Numbered from the stretch's first letter, positions 17,220 to 24,319 are shown. The stretch is DNA of 32,963 nucleotides from Akkermansiaceae bacterium (GCA_025457665.1 JALOTY010000044.1:1-32963); one strand, 5' to 3'. Notes: generated from the sequence alone by a model not told the origin. Translations and numbers: made by a program.

Positions 17220-18407
17220 ATGAAAATCCGCGCCATCGTCTTTCCCCTCATCCTCCTCGGCGTCCTCGGGGCCGTCGCCCAGATCCCCAAGGAAAGAAAA
17301 TGGCGCAAACAAGTGGTCACCAAGGATTTCATCACCGAGGGACTCTCCGCCGGGGACCTCGATGGCGATGGCGCCAAAGACCTCGTCGCCGGTGCCTTCT
17401 GGTTCAAAGGACCGGACTTCCGCCAAGCCCAACCCTACCGCCCGGGCCGACCCTCGCCCATCGATGCCTACATGGAGGATTCCTTCCTCAGCTGGGTCGA
17501 TGACCTCGATGGCGATGGCGATCAGGACATCCTCATGGCCGGACATCCCGGCCGCGAAGTCATGATCTATCAGAACCCCGGCGGCGACGCCTCCGGCGAA
17601 TGGCTGGGCCACAAGGTCATGACCGAAGCCGCCACCGAAAGCCCCCTCTGGCTGGACCTCGATGGCAGCAAACCCAAAGAACTGGTCTGCATGCAGGGCG
17701 GTCGCTTCGGCTACGCCATTCACGATCCGGCAAATGTCACCCAGGCTTGGACCTTCGTGCCCATCTCCGCCGTGCGAACCACCACACCCTACGTGCACGG
17801 CCTGGGCGTGGGTGACCTCAGTGGCGATGGCCGCCCGGACATCGTCGAAAAAGACGGCTGGTTCGAACAACCGGAGAAACTGCCAGGCGAGTGGAAATGG
17901 CACGCCCATCCCTTCGCCGGCAAGGGCGGTGCCCAGATGCTCGTCTTCGATGCCGACTCCGATGGCGATCAGGACATGATCACCAGCCTCGATGGCCATG
18001 GATACGGCCTCGTTTGGTACGAGAACCATCGTAGCAGCGAAGGCGGGGTCTCATTCCATCGCCATGAAATCCTCCCCGAGGACCCCGCCAAAACCGGCGT
18101 CGGCGGCCTCCAGTTCAGCCAACTCCATGCCTTGGAGGCCGGAGATTTCGACAAGGACGGCCGCATGGATTTCATCACCGGAAAACGCTTCTGGGCCCAC
18201 AATGGCAGAGATCCCGGCGCCCGCGATCCCGCCCTCGCCGTGCTTTTCCTCAACCGGAAGAAAGACAGCGGCATCGACTGGCAACCCCAGGTCCTCGACG
18301 ACGACTCCGGCGTCGGCTGCCAGGTCCTCGCCGTCGATCTCGACAACGACGGCCACCTCGAATTCGCCGCCGGCAGCAAAAAAGGAGTCCACGTCATCCG
18401 CCGCTGA
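17220..18407 (+). CDS. Secreted VCBS/FG-GAP repeat protein
   Basis: A 395-residue exported protein. The ATG at 17220 gives a signal peptide (MKIRAIVFPLILLGVLGAVA); the upstream open frame is antisense to the neighbouring gene and rejected. Seven calcium-loop motifs of the D-x-D-x-D-G type occur at about residues 46, 95, 146, 199, 244, 309 and 373 (for example DLDGDGAKDL, DLDGDGDQDI, DFDKDGRMDF), the hallmark of a beta-propeller of VCBS/FG-GAP blades. Such proteins are common and numerous in Verrucomicrobia and Planctomycetes and are assumed to bind surface ligands or substrates; no hydrolase domain is attached here. The gene stands alone. The convergent gap after it contains heptamers and leads into the low-GC island. 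Confidence 0.9.
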   Translation: MKIRAIVFPLILLGVLGAVAQIPKERKWRKQVVTKDFITEGLSAGDLDGDGAKDLVAGAFWFKGPDFRQAQPYRPGRPSPIDAYMEDSFLSWVDDLDGDGDQDILMAGHPGREVMIYQNPGGDASGEWLGHKVMTEAATESPLWLDLDGSKPKELVCMQGGRFGYAIHDPANVTQAWTFVPISAVRTTTPYVHGLGVGDLSGDGRPDIVEKDGWFEQPEKLPGEWKWHAHPFAGKGGAQMLVFDADSDGDQDMITSLDGHGYGLVWYENHRSSEGGVSFHRHEILPEDPAKTGVGGLQFSQLHALEAGDFDKDGRMDFITGKRFWAHNGRDPGARDPALAVLFLNRKKDSGIDWQPQVLDDDSGVGCQVLAVDLDNDGHLEFAAGSKKGVHVIRR

Positions 18408-18413
18408 GGAAGG

Positions 18414-18433
18414 GCCAAGTGCCAAGTGCCAAG
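18414..18433 (-). repeat. Tandem GCCAAGT heptamers
   Basis: GCCAAGT occurs twice plus a partial third copy (18414-18433). This is the reverse complement of the TTGGCAC array at 16124-16144. The rest of the 191-bp gap 18408-18598 holds no gene or structure I can support, and marks the change from high to low GC. Confidence 0.7.
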
Positions 18434-18598
18434 GTTCGGCGCAGGGCGCAAGGGCGAAGGCCCATCATTCCGCCACCCGTGTTGGCGCTGGCCTGAGATT
18501 CGGAAGATCTTGGCCTATCGTCAGAGAACAGGCGGCCAGGGCTGCCAGCGACGGCGCGAGCTGCTCTTGTTACTAGATGGTATCACCAAGACGGACTT

Positions 18599-18943
18599 CT
18601 AACCCTCTCGATCATAGGCGGCATCTTCCGTCGCCTTGTTTGCACTTCTGGGTTCCGAACATGGCGACCACCATCCCTCGTATCTGGTTGGAAGATCGTC
18701 CCAATCGTAGCTATCGCCATCGCTACCGATCGAGTCTGTAGGGCAGCCCTCCACAGCCTCCAAGACCTCCATCAGCTCCGTCTCGTTGGTTGGCTGCTTG
18801 GAGAGAAATGAATGCGCCGTCGCCGCATCCCGAGCAAAATTGGAAGGTGCTGATACGCAGCAGAAGTCACAGTCGGTGCAAGTATGATCGACATAGAACT
18901 TTCCCTGCACGTTGAGAGGATGGCGATAAAGGAAGTCAGTCAT
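18599..18943 (-). CDS. Single-cluster ferredoxin-like protein
   Basis: A 114-residue soluble protein with one [4Fe-4S] site: C22-x2-C25-x2-C28 (with an extra C29) and C67-P in the sequence EGCPTDSIG. The spacing and the VSAPSNF segment after the cysteines fit small electron-carrier ferredoxins of the single-cluster type. About 40 residues after the second half-site are a poorly conserved acidic, Trp-containing tail. It would pass electrons to an unidentified reductase. It is the 3'-most gene of the unidirectional low-GC island, with no redox enzyme beside it, so its partner is elsewhere. The start ATG at 18943 has no obvious ribosome site. Confidence 0.8.
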   Translation of the reverse strand: MTDFLYRHPLNVQGKFYVDHTCTDCDFCCVSAPSNFARDAATAHSFLSKQPTNETELMEVLEAVEGCPTDSIGSDGDSYDWDDLPTRYEGWWSPCSEPRSANKATEDAAYDREG

Positions 18944-19019
18944 TCGGCCACGGCCGTCGGATTCCTCTCACTCCCGCACGACAGCGAGACTCCGACCTAG
19001 GGTTGATTGTTGTATGATC

Positions 19020-19077
19020 ATGCTGGATTGAACTTGCAGCCGCGCATGTGTTGAGGGCGACGCCCTGACAACCACTA
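19020..19077 (-). repeat. Stop-codon-linked intergenic element, copy C
   Basis: It begins at the stop of the 181-residue gene. It contains a hairpin (GTTG-TC-AGGGC-GTC-GCCCT-CAAC on the minus strand) followed by CTGCAAGTTCAATCC. The second part matches copies A (20687-20738) and B (21250-21302); by hand 15 of 18 bases agree with B across GCAG...CAGC. Confidence 0.5.
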
Positions 19078-19620
19078 TTTTGTTTTGACTGCAACGCCTC
19101 GACTCATTGCGATGACTTTGCCATCTTGCAGGGTCGTGTCCTTCCAAGTGCTCTTATCATCCGAATGCGTTTCGATCACAAGAACCGTCGTAGGTGGGTC
19201 TCCATCAGCTTTGTCAGCCGTCCAAGCTATGGTGCGATTATCGAAATCGGCGATGCCTGTCGATGATCCCAGTATTCCATCAGGAAGTAACACCCACTTC
19301 TTGAAGGTTTCGGTCTCCTTTTGGAAGGTGACCACCATAATCAATGGCTTCTCCGCACCAGGGAGCATCGCCGTTGAAACGATGTAGCGCCCTCGAACCG
19401 TCTTTTCCTTGGCAATTATCTCTGGCCCCACCTGAAGTTCCTCGGCTGACTTTCCACTTTGAGCTGTGATTTTGTACTCACGCGCCCCGGGATAAATCTT
19501 CAACTCGGGCACAAGCTTCTCCCGACTGTGAGGTTCACTCGCGATCTTTCTTACCTCGTCGGCATCAAGGCCGTAAAGATTCGTTGCGATTAAGGGGATT
19601 ACGAAAAAGTGAAGTTTCAT
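19075..19620 (-). CDS. Hypothetical exported protein (possibly DUF1579-like)
   Basis: A 181-residue protein with a short signal peptide (MKLHFFVIPLIATNLYG). The body is predicted to be mostly beta-strand. The alternating pattern around RGRYIVSTAM, FKKWVLLPDGI and the closing strand recalls lipocalin-like DUF1579 proteins, but I would not call it one without a profile search. It belongs to the island. A promoter carried by a dispersed repeat (19633-19661) ends only about a dozen bases before its ATG, so the transcript would be nearly leaderless. Codon use is AT-richer than in the flanking core genes. Confidence 0.65.
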   Translation of the reverse strand: MKLHFFVIPLIATNLYGLDADEVRKIASEPHSREKLVPELKIYPGAREYKITAQSGKSAEELQVGPEIIAKEKTVRGRYIVSTAMLPGAEKPLIMVVTFQKETETFKKWVLLPDGILGSSTGIADFDNRTIAWTADKADGDPPTTVLVIETHSDDKSTWKDTTLQDGKVIAMSRGVAVKTK

Positions 19621-19632
19621 TTGGCTAACGAA

Positions 19633-19661
19633 AAGTTGCCCGGAATCCGTTGGGATGGCAA
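19633..19661 (-). promoter_or_regulatory. Repeat-borne promoter driving the 181-residue gene
   Basis: On the minus strand TTGCCA (19661-19656), a 17-base spacer and CAACTT (19638-19633) occupy the same place within the repeat as the promoters at 23382-23410 and 26487-26515. A GTTAG motif lies between the -10 and the ATG. Confidence 0.5.
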
Positions 19662-19731
19662 GTCTCGACGAGGGGAAATCCGATTCGCGTGGTCCTTCTC
19701 AGGTGCTCCCATTCACCCTCAATTGGTCCCC
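19633..19731 (-). repeat. Dispersed promoter-carrying repeat, partial copy
   Basis: About 100 bp similar to the central part of the repeats at 23270-23640 and 26328-26745: shared landmarks are GGGGAAAT, GTGCTCCCATTC-like and CTCAAT blocks plus the promoter. The part between promoter and start codon found in other copies is missing. The gap 19621-19955 (335 bp) holds this repeat, the word at 19782-19804 and otherwise nothing I can identify. Confidence 0.6.
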
Positions 19732-19781
19732 GCTGATACTCCTGTGATCTTCATTGTCGAAGCGATCGGTCACCAGCGATT

Positions 19782-19804
19782 CCAAGTTCCAACGAACAGC
19801 CGGG
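19782..19804 (-). repeat. Dispersed CCCGGCTGTTC/TTGG word
   Basis: The minus strand reads CCCGGCTGTTCGTTGG then AACTTGG, matching 16112-16134 on the plus strand at 21 of 23 bases. It is a third member of the composite repeat at 16003-16144. Confidence 0.6.
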
Positions 19805-19955
19805 AGACGGATTGCAACCCATGATTTCAGGCATGGGCTCGGATCATAAAGGGAATGCGGAAAAAACTTCCGATCGTCTCGAATCTCACCTCGACCACCT
19901 CCCGCATCCTCTTCTTGCCAATTTCAATCAAATCAGCGGCGAATCGCAGGGGGAT

Positions 19956-20636
19956 TCAAGGCATCTCTTTTGCTTTTCCTCCCTTTTCTGGATTCGTTTG
20001 ATTCTCACCACCACCGACAACAAAAAGGTAACCCTCCTCGCTGCCCTTCCCTGCGGAAAAAAACAGGACGTGGCCTCCCATCGTCCGGATGAAAACCTCA
20101 AGTCCGATTTCAGATTCATCCATAAACTCTATCAAGAGTTGGAGTGATGAGTTCGGCATTCTGGTTGACTTCAAATTGACGGTCCGACCTGATCGATCCA
20201 TAGACACTTTCCCTTCTGTCGACATGCTGGCTCCACCAAGCCTCTTGTCTCCGAGCATTTCCATCAAGGCGTCCACAGGAATTACCTCCAACAAGTTCGG
20301 AGAGCCCGGAGGACTCCCTCCTTCGACTTTGGCTGGAGGCAGCAAACCAAGGAGATGGGTCATGGTCGCGGCAGGGACCCTCACGATGCCGACTTCTCCC
20401 TCGCGAAGCATCAACTTGGAGCGGTTGGAGGCGCAAGAATTCATCAATCGTTCGCCGAAAGATAGCCGAGGTGCCGAGAGCGTCTGAGGCGGATCCGCAA
20501 CCGCTCCCGATCTCTCCAGTTCGGAGCCTCTGCTCGATGTGCCGTCCGGCGCAATCGATTCAGGTAGGAGGAGCCAAACACAAAGCCCTCCGAGCCCGAA
20601 GACAATCAGAAGGACCCATTGAGACCGGCGCTTCAT
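19956..20636 (-). CDS. Hypothetical membrane-anchored protein
   Basis: A 226-residue protein of unknown family. A positively charged start and one hydrophobic segment (MKRRSQWVLLIVFGLGGLCVWLL, about 7-25) anchor or export it. A low-complexity Ser/Pro-rich linker reaches about residue 60. The remaining 165 residues look globular, with one Cys and no catalytic pattern. The C-terminus is Gly/Lys-rich (GGGENQTNPEKGGKAKE). It is preceded by stop-linked element A and a CGTTC motif 13 bases before the ATG. Nothing in the neighbours explains its job. Confidence 0.65.
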   Translation of the reverse strand: MKRRSQWVLLIVFGLGGLCVWLLLPESIAPDGTSSRGSELERSGAVADPPQTLSAPRLSFGERLMNSCASNRSKLMLREGEVGIVRVPAATMTHLLGLLPPAKVEGGSPPGSPNLLEVIPVDALMEMLGDKRLGGASMSTEGKVSMDRSGRTVNLKSTRMPNSSLQLLIEFMDESEIGLEVFIRTMGGHVLFFSAGKGSEEGYLFVVGGGENQTNPEKGGKAKEMP

Positions 20637-20686
20637 TCCGGGCGAACGTCGTCCCCTCCTAAGCCTAGCCGAAGTGCGAGGAAGAG

Positions 20687-20738
20687 ACGTAGGGTTGAAG
20701 TTGTAGCGGTCATGACGGCTGGGACTGGCACGGACTTA
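20687..20738 (-). repeat. Stop-codon-linked intergenic element, copy A
   Basis: This 52-bp stretch starts at the TAA of the upstream 163-residue gene and matches copy B at 39 of 52 bases without gaps. It contains the palindrome GTCATGAC and, on the minus strand, CTACAACTTCAACCCTACGT. Confidence 0.65.
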
Positions 20739-21227
20739 AGAGCTAGGATTGCCATCATGTTCGTTCGTGTTTTTGCCCTTTGCTCCAGCCGATGGCTGAT
20801 TCTTTAGCCAAGAGCCAAACACCGCCACAAGTTCATTTCCCGAAAAGAAAGCCCGGTCTGAATCCTCCCTCAGAAAATCAGGATACAGTCTGTGCTCAGT
20901 GACGATTCTGGGATCCGCATCGACTTGCTGGCTCTTTACGCTTTTCGGTGGGTTCCGAAAGACGGCTATCCCCATTGCAACACCAACTGCAATTGGGAAC
21001 AAAACATCCCAAAGCTCGCGTTTTGGTTTGAAGTCAATGCGCAGGGTCCGGTGCTCCAAGTCCCTCACTTCAACCGTGTAATCGCGCTCAGAAATCGTTC
21101 GTGAGAAAGAACCACTCTCATTTGGAGCAAGGTAGATCTGTTCGCTTTCGGGGAGCAACAGGTTGAAAAACATCAAAGCTATCATCAAGCCGTAGGCAAT
21201 ACAGCACGCGAGTTTAAGCTTGTTCAT
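20736..21227 (-). CDS. Hypothetical membrane protein (two spans)
   Basis: A 163-residue protein not assignable to a family. A hydrophobic N-terminus (about 5-24, LACCIAYGLMIALMFFNLLL) and a second segment near residues 76-90 (FPIAVGVAMGIAVF) enclose a roughly 50-residue domain that would lie outside the membrane (YTVEVRDLEHRTLRIDF). The last 70 residues are hydrophilic and cytoplasmic, ending in Lys/Asn/Ser. The stop codon is the first codon of repeat element A and the gene is preceded by element B, so it is neatly boxed by two related repeats. Confidence 0.65.
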   Translation of the reverse strand: MNKLKLACCIAYGLMIALMFFNLLLPESEQIYLAPNESGSFSRTISERDYTVEVRDLEHRTLRIDFKPKRELWDVLFPIAVGVAMGIAVFRNPPKSVKSQQVDADPRIVTEHRLYPDFLREDSDRAFFSGNELVAVFGSWLKNQPSAGAKGKNTNEHDGNPSS

Positions 21228-21249
21228 TTCTGTCCGAAGGTATGGGTGG

Positions 21250-21302
21250 AACGCAGGTTTGAAATTGCAGTGCTCATGACCTCTGGGACGGGCGCTGGGT
21301 TA
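21250..21302 (-). repeat. Stop-codon-linked intergenic element, copy B (most attC-like)
   Basis: It begins at the TAA of the CxxC gene. On the minus strand it runs from TAACCCAGCG to CCTGCGTTC. Its ends form an imperfect inverted repeat (AACCCAG with CTGCGTT, 6 of 7 paired), with TCATGA and CTGCAATTTCAAACC between. Size and end-pairing resemble an integron attC site, but the bases after GTT do not follow the canonical GTTRRRY. Confidence 0.5.
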
Positions 21303-21641
21303 GGGGTTAGCAGGGACGTCCGATTCTATTGATATTGGCTGTATCTTGTTGTGACAGGCGGAGCAAAGGCACCTCATCGGATGCAGACCCTCCGGGGTAA
21401 ATGGAGAAATCCACCAGCCTGCGCGTCGGGCGTGATCGGCGGTGATTCGGTACCAGTCCCACGAATATTCGTTACCTTCTCCGAAGGCCGGGGTGATCGG
21501 CAAGACTTCGGCGCATGAATCGCACGATACCCCAAGCATCAGGTGAATATAGACCTGATATGGATCACCTCCATCGAGTCCATGCTGTGGAAGGGAACTG
21601 CTCATTGCTGCCGAATATTCAGGATGTGGTGCCGGGCACAT
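21300..21641 (-). CDS. Hypothetical protein with paired CxxC motifs
   Basis: A 113-residue soluble protein with two cysteine pairs, C-D-S-C near residue 40 and C-L-C-x2-C-H near residue 92, spaced like a split zinc ribbon or metal site. Trp, Tyr and His are abundant (YSWDWYRITADHARRAGWW). I recognise no family. The ATG at 21641 gives the full length; an ATG at 21605 (MSSSLPQHG) is an equally possible start. It is followed by repeat element B and preceded by a hairpin-forming spacer (21647-21708). A nucleic-acid or metal-binding role is conceivable only from the cysteines. Confidence 0.6.
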   Translation of the reverse strand: MCPAPHPEYSAAMSSSLPQHGLDGGDPYQVYIHLMLGVSCDSCAEVLPITPAFGEGNEYSWDWYRITADHARRAGWWISPFTPEGLHPMRCLCSACHNKIQPISIESDVPANP

Positions 21642-21646
21642 GACAC

Positions 21647-21708
21647 ATGAGGACCTCTGAACGCCAGAAGGATCTCACTAATACAAGAGAGCCTCCGAAA
21701 GTCCTCAT
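21647..21708. other. Intergenic inverted repeat forming a long imperfect hairpin
   Basis: ATGAGGAC (21647-21654) and its exact complement GTCCTCAT (21701-21708) enclose 46 bases that include further short pairings (CTCT with AGAG). The 62-bp foldable stretch sits between the stop of the lipoprotein gene and the CxxC gene, a size in the range of recombination hairpins. Confidence 0.45.
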
Positions 21709-21747
21709 CGCTGTATCCGATCGCCTTCATCCGCTTGTTTTGCTGGT

Positions 21748-22107
21748 TTATCCGTCAAAAGGTTGGATTTCGAAGTCAGCAGATCCCTCCCCGTCCTCTC
21801 TGAAAGTAAGAATGTAACTTCGCTTCGCATGGTCGGGGTCATAGATCCACATCTCGCGCCAAGCCTTCCTGCCCGGAGATCCAACAGGCTGCTGCAAAAC
21901 AAATTTGAGCACCTTGGCGCTCCGATTGCTATTCAGCTCCCGAATCGCCTGAGATGCGTCCCTTGCAAGCGTCGGATTCGCAAGAGTTCCTTCCGTCGCT
22001 ACCGTGTTCACCGTTGAAAGGGGTGCCAGACCACTTGGGTCTGTCGAGCAGCTCGATAGGACGATGGATGAAGCAAATCCGACAATAGCTGAATGGATGA
22101 TTTTCAT
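21748..22107 (-). CDS. Small hypothetical lipoprotein
   Basis: A 119-residue exported protein. The signal peptide ends in a sound lipobox L-S-S-C, with the Cys at residue 20, followed by Ser-Thr-Asp, so it should be lipidated; Asp only at +3 does not clearly mark inner-membrane retention. Residues 25-60 are Ala/Thr-rich. The C-terminal half has the pattern KFVLQQPVG, REMWIYDPDHAKRSYILTF, suggesting a small beta-rich domain. No family recognised. It lies between two hypothetical genes of the island. Confidence 0.65.
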   Translation of the reverse strand: MKIIHSAIVGFASSIVLSSCSTDPSGLAPLSTVNTVATEGTLANPTLARDASQAIRELNSNRSAKVLKFVLQQPVGSPGRKAWREMWIYDPDHAKRSYILTFREDGEGSADFEIQPFDG

Positions 22108-22130
22108 ATTTTCAAGAATGTCAGAGTGAT

Positions 22131-22204
22131 GCTGCCTCGACCTTCATGGCAATGCTCCAATTCAGTTTTCCGGACTGAACCAGAAAAACCCGGTCTCCGA
22201 CAAG
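22131..22204 (-). repeat. Dispersed repeat fragment (distal part)
   Basis: This segment aligns with 23647-23720: CGACC(C/T)T, ATGGCA(A/G)TGCTCC(A/G)ATTC and GGACTGAA-like blocks are shared. It is the far end of the same repeat family, here without the promoter half. It contains a tight hairpin TTCAGT/ACTGAA. Confidence 0.5.
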
Positions 22205-22253
22205 GGCGGTGTAAGGAGTCACTATCTCCGACATGTTCGGTAGTTTCTACGTA

Positions 22254-22655
22254 TTAGTCTTCACGAGCGGATTGAAAACGATACTCAAACTCCCCAAAGG
22301 TGCGAGTAAATATCCACTCTCTCCGCTGATGAGCGATTCTCATTCGGCCTTCAAGATTTCCATTTCGGTCCGAATTACCGAATCCACTGCCTAGCTCCGA
22401 AGAGACTTCGACAGGGTAATGAACTGGCTTCCATGGATTTTTGAGATGATAAAGGTATCGCTTGAAATCAAATGGCACCGGAGTCAATTCGCCGGTTTCC
22501 TTATACCATCGACTCGCTGTATCTACCTCGGCAAAGGCGGCGCTGGGATGGAATTTCAGCGGCGGCTTCGTGTAAAAGCTACGACCGCACCAAGCGGCGT
22601 ATACTCCAAGCCACAGGAGTAGGATCCCATACATGACAATCGCCCGAGACTTCAT
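22254..22655 (-). CDS. Hypothetical single-span membrane protein
   Basis: A 133-residue protein with an N-terminal span (about 5-23, AIVMYGILLLWLGVYAAW) and a soluble remainder rich in aromatic residues and Arg (WKPVHYPVEVSSELG, REWIFTRTFGEFEYRF). Function unknown. Its first residues (MKSR) are shared with the 183-residue membrane protein at 25765-26316. Both genes begin immediately after a copy of the same dispersed repeat, here the truncated copy 22669-22770, which lacks the promoter. Transcription therefore probably reads through from the acetyltransferase gene upstream. Confidence 0.65.
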   Translation of the reverse strand: MKSRAIVMYGILLLWLGVYAAWCGRSFYTKPPLKFHPSAAFAEVDTASRWYKETGELTPVPFDFKRYLYHLKNPWKPVHYPVEVSSELGSGFGNSDRNGNLEGRMRIAHQRREWIFTRTFGEFEYRFQSARED

Positions 22656-22668
22656 TATTGCTACCGAA

Positions 22669-22770
22669 CGGAGAACACATCCACCCCTACCAGCGCGGGC
22701 GAGGAGTGATCTCGGGGTGAGGGTTGGAACGATGGGAGGGCATTGAAGATCGGGGGCTGATAGGAGCTGG
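22669..22770 (-). repeat. Dispersed repeat, truncated copy (start-proximal part)
   Basis: It shares CGGAGA(A/G), CATCCACCCC(C/T), the AGTGATCTCGGGGTGAGGGT block and GCATTGAAGAT with the copy at 26328, and sits 14 bases before the start of the 133-residue gene. It ends near the acetyltransferase stop and lacks the promoter part. Confidence 0.7.
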
Positions 22771-22781
22771 AGGGTGCGGTG

Positions 22782-23258
22782 TTAAACAGGCATGGTTAGG
22801 AGGACACTGGATGCCGTGTGCTTATCGGCCGAAAGGGAGAATCCGAACTTCTCATAAAATCGGAGAGCTCTGGCATTGCTTTTCATCACTTCCGCCTTCA
22901 CGAGGGCAAAGCGATTGGAGCGAGCCCATCGAAACACCTCCATCAGCAAGTCTTTTGCTACAGACCCACCGCGAAACTCGGGAGCAATCCACATCTGAAT
23001 CAGTTCTCCGACATCTGGAGCATTCTCATCGCGGTAAAGCGCTGCAAGGCCTACAGGCTGGTTCTGAAAGGTTACGAAGGTGGCACGATTCGATCCCGTA
23101 GCACTTGAATCGGCCTGATCTGCCCAGCTCTGCTCGCTGCGAGCGAGGGCATCTTCATACCGCGACGAGAATGCTTCTGGGGACTCGCGCAGAGCCTCTA
23201 ATCGGACAGCTCGATACAGCTGACCTTCACCAGGATTCAGGCGACGAGTCATACTCAT
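22782..23258 (-). CDS. GNAT-family N-acetyltransferase
   Basis: A 158-residue protein of the Gcn5-related acetyltransferase superfamily, which transfers an acetyl group from acetyl-CoA to an amine. The N-terminal strand-helix is LYRAVRLEALRESPEAF. The acetyl-CoA-binding loop lies near residues 103-110 (EFRGGSVAKDLL, an R-G-G-S-V-A form of the usual R/Q-x-x-G-x-G/A). The later motif N-x-R-A-x-x-F-Y-E-K-F-G-F near residue 137 is intact. The ATG at 23258 is used; a second ATG two codons on (23252) is equally good. The frame upstream is repeat sequence, not coding. The substrate is unknown. Lone GNAT genes are common passengers of cassette arrays. Confidence 0.88.
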   Translation of the reverse strand: MSMTRRLNPGEGQLYRAVRLEALRESPEAFSSRYEDALARSEQSWADQADSSATGSNRATFVTFQNQPVGLAALYRDENAPDVGELIQMWIAPEFRGGSVAKDLLMEVFRWARSNRFALVKAEVMKSNARALRFYEKFGFSLSADKHTASSVLLTMPV

Positions 23259-23269
23259 TTTAATTCGAA

Positions 23270-23640
23270 CGGAGAGCCCATCCACCCCCACCAACGGGGC
23301 GAAGATGAACTTCCGGGTCAGGATTGAGGAGACCGGGGGGCATCGAAGATAGGCGGCTGATGGGAGTTGGTAGTGAAAAGGAAGATGGGCGAAATCGGTC
23401 GGGAGGGCAAGCCTGCGCGCGGGGAAATTCGGTTTCTGTGACCCTCCTTGGGCACTCCCATCCCCCCTCAATCGGCCTGGGCTCCTGTGCAAGTGATGGC
23501 AGGCATTGACACCATCTTGTGGCTTGGACTCCGGCCGTACGCTCAAGCCGCGTGCCAGAGTTCGCCTATCGGATCCTCTCGGGATCATTCCCGTTGGTGC
23601 CGCTACTGCGTGCTCCGCAACTTGAGGGCCAAGCCTCACC
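23270..23640 (-). repeat. Dispersed promoter-carrying repeat, long copy upstream of the acetyltransferase
   Basis: About 370 bp similar throughout to 26328-26745; in the 65 bases after the promoter I count only about six differences. It ends 12 bases before the acetyltransferase ATG, and its distal side continues into the segment matching 22131-22204. The whole gap 23259-23736 (478 bp) is this repeat; no gene is credible in it, although several frames stay open. Confidence 0.8.
23382..23410 (-). promoter_or_regulatory. Repeat-borne promoter upstream of the acetyltransferase
   Basis: On the minus strand TTGCCC (23410-23405), a 17-base spacer and CATCTT (23387-23382). Hexamers and spacing match the copies at 26487-26515 and 19633-19661. 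The predicted leader is about 120 bases. Confidence 0.5.
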
Positions 23641-23736
23641 GAATGGGCAGCCCCGACCCTGATGGCAGTGCTCCGATTCCCGTTGCCTGACTGAAGCATC
23701 GGTATCGGAGCGCAACAAGGTCGCTGGTTTGGTGTG

Positions 23737-24216
23737 TCATCGTTTGGCTTGTTCGACTTCCATTTTCTTCTCGGACCGCAGCTTCAGGATTGCTTTCAAC
23801 GCCCATCCAAATGAGAGACACAAGACCGCAATATTGCCGATCAAAGGGGCAGTGGGATACGGGTCGTATATCGGGACTCCCGGAACAGCGTTGAGTTTCG
23901 CGTAAGGGAGGAACACAGCGAATAATGCCGCTGCTTGCAGGACCGCCGAAGCGAGAATGCAGAAACACATGACAGGCGACCTCGCAAGCCTCAGCGAGGC
24001 CCCGACAGCGATTCCGATGCCAATCGGCGGCAGCAGGCCCCACCAAGCAAGCGGTGCAAAGGGAATCGCCAACTCGCTGATCGGTGGATGCGAATACTCG
24101 TTGAAACGAGAAAAGAACTCGAAGTGGTAATCGACAGCAAATCTCTGTAAGGCAAGCAGCGGAACGTAGGTCGCGATGGCGGCCGCTACTCCAAAAGTCA
24201 TGCGTGTCAGCAGCAT
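23737..24216 (-). CDS. Hypothetical integral membrane protein
   Basis: From the ATG at 24216 this is a 159-residue protein with about four membrane spans (starting near FGVAAAIATYVPLLAL, LAWWGLLPPIGIGIAV, VMCFCILASAVLQAAALF and APLIGNIAVLCLSFGWAL) and a Lys/Glu-rich cytoplasmic end. I prefer this start because AGGA lies at a normal distance in front of it. A TTG at 24291 would add 25 residues and sit 28 bp after the preceding stop. It appears to be the last gene of a three-gene run with the DUF6714-like gene and the 161-residue membrane protein. Function unknown. Confidence 0.7.
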   Translation of the reverse strand: MLLTRMTFGVAAAIATYVPLLALQRFAVDYHFEFFSRFNEYSHPPISELAIPFAPLAWWGLLPPIGIGIAVGASLRLARSPVMCFCILASAVLQAAALFAVFLPYAKLNAVPGVPIYDPYPTAPLIGNIAVLCLSFGWALKAILKLRSEKKMEVEQAKR

Positions 24217-24319
24217 CTTTTCCTGCGGAAGCTTAGAGCACAGCAACTGCCTTACAGCAGCCGCGCGTTGACTCGTGGTTAGGGATTTCAATCATTTCAA
24301 AGCTTCGACTCGGTGCGAG

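Noticed and set aside
19020..19045. tRNA T-arm-like word (AGTTCAATCC) in element C
   Set aside because: No acceptor, D or anticodon arms around it; the word is shared with other intergenic elements.
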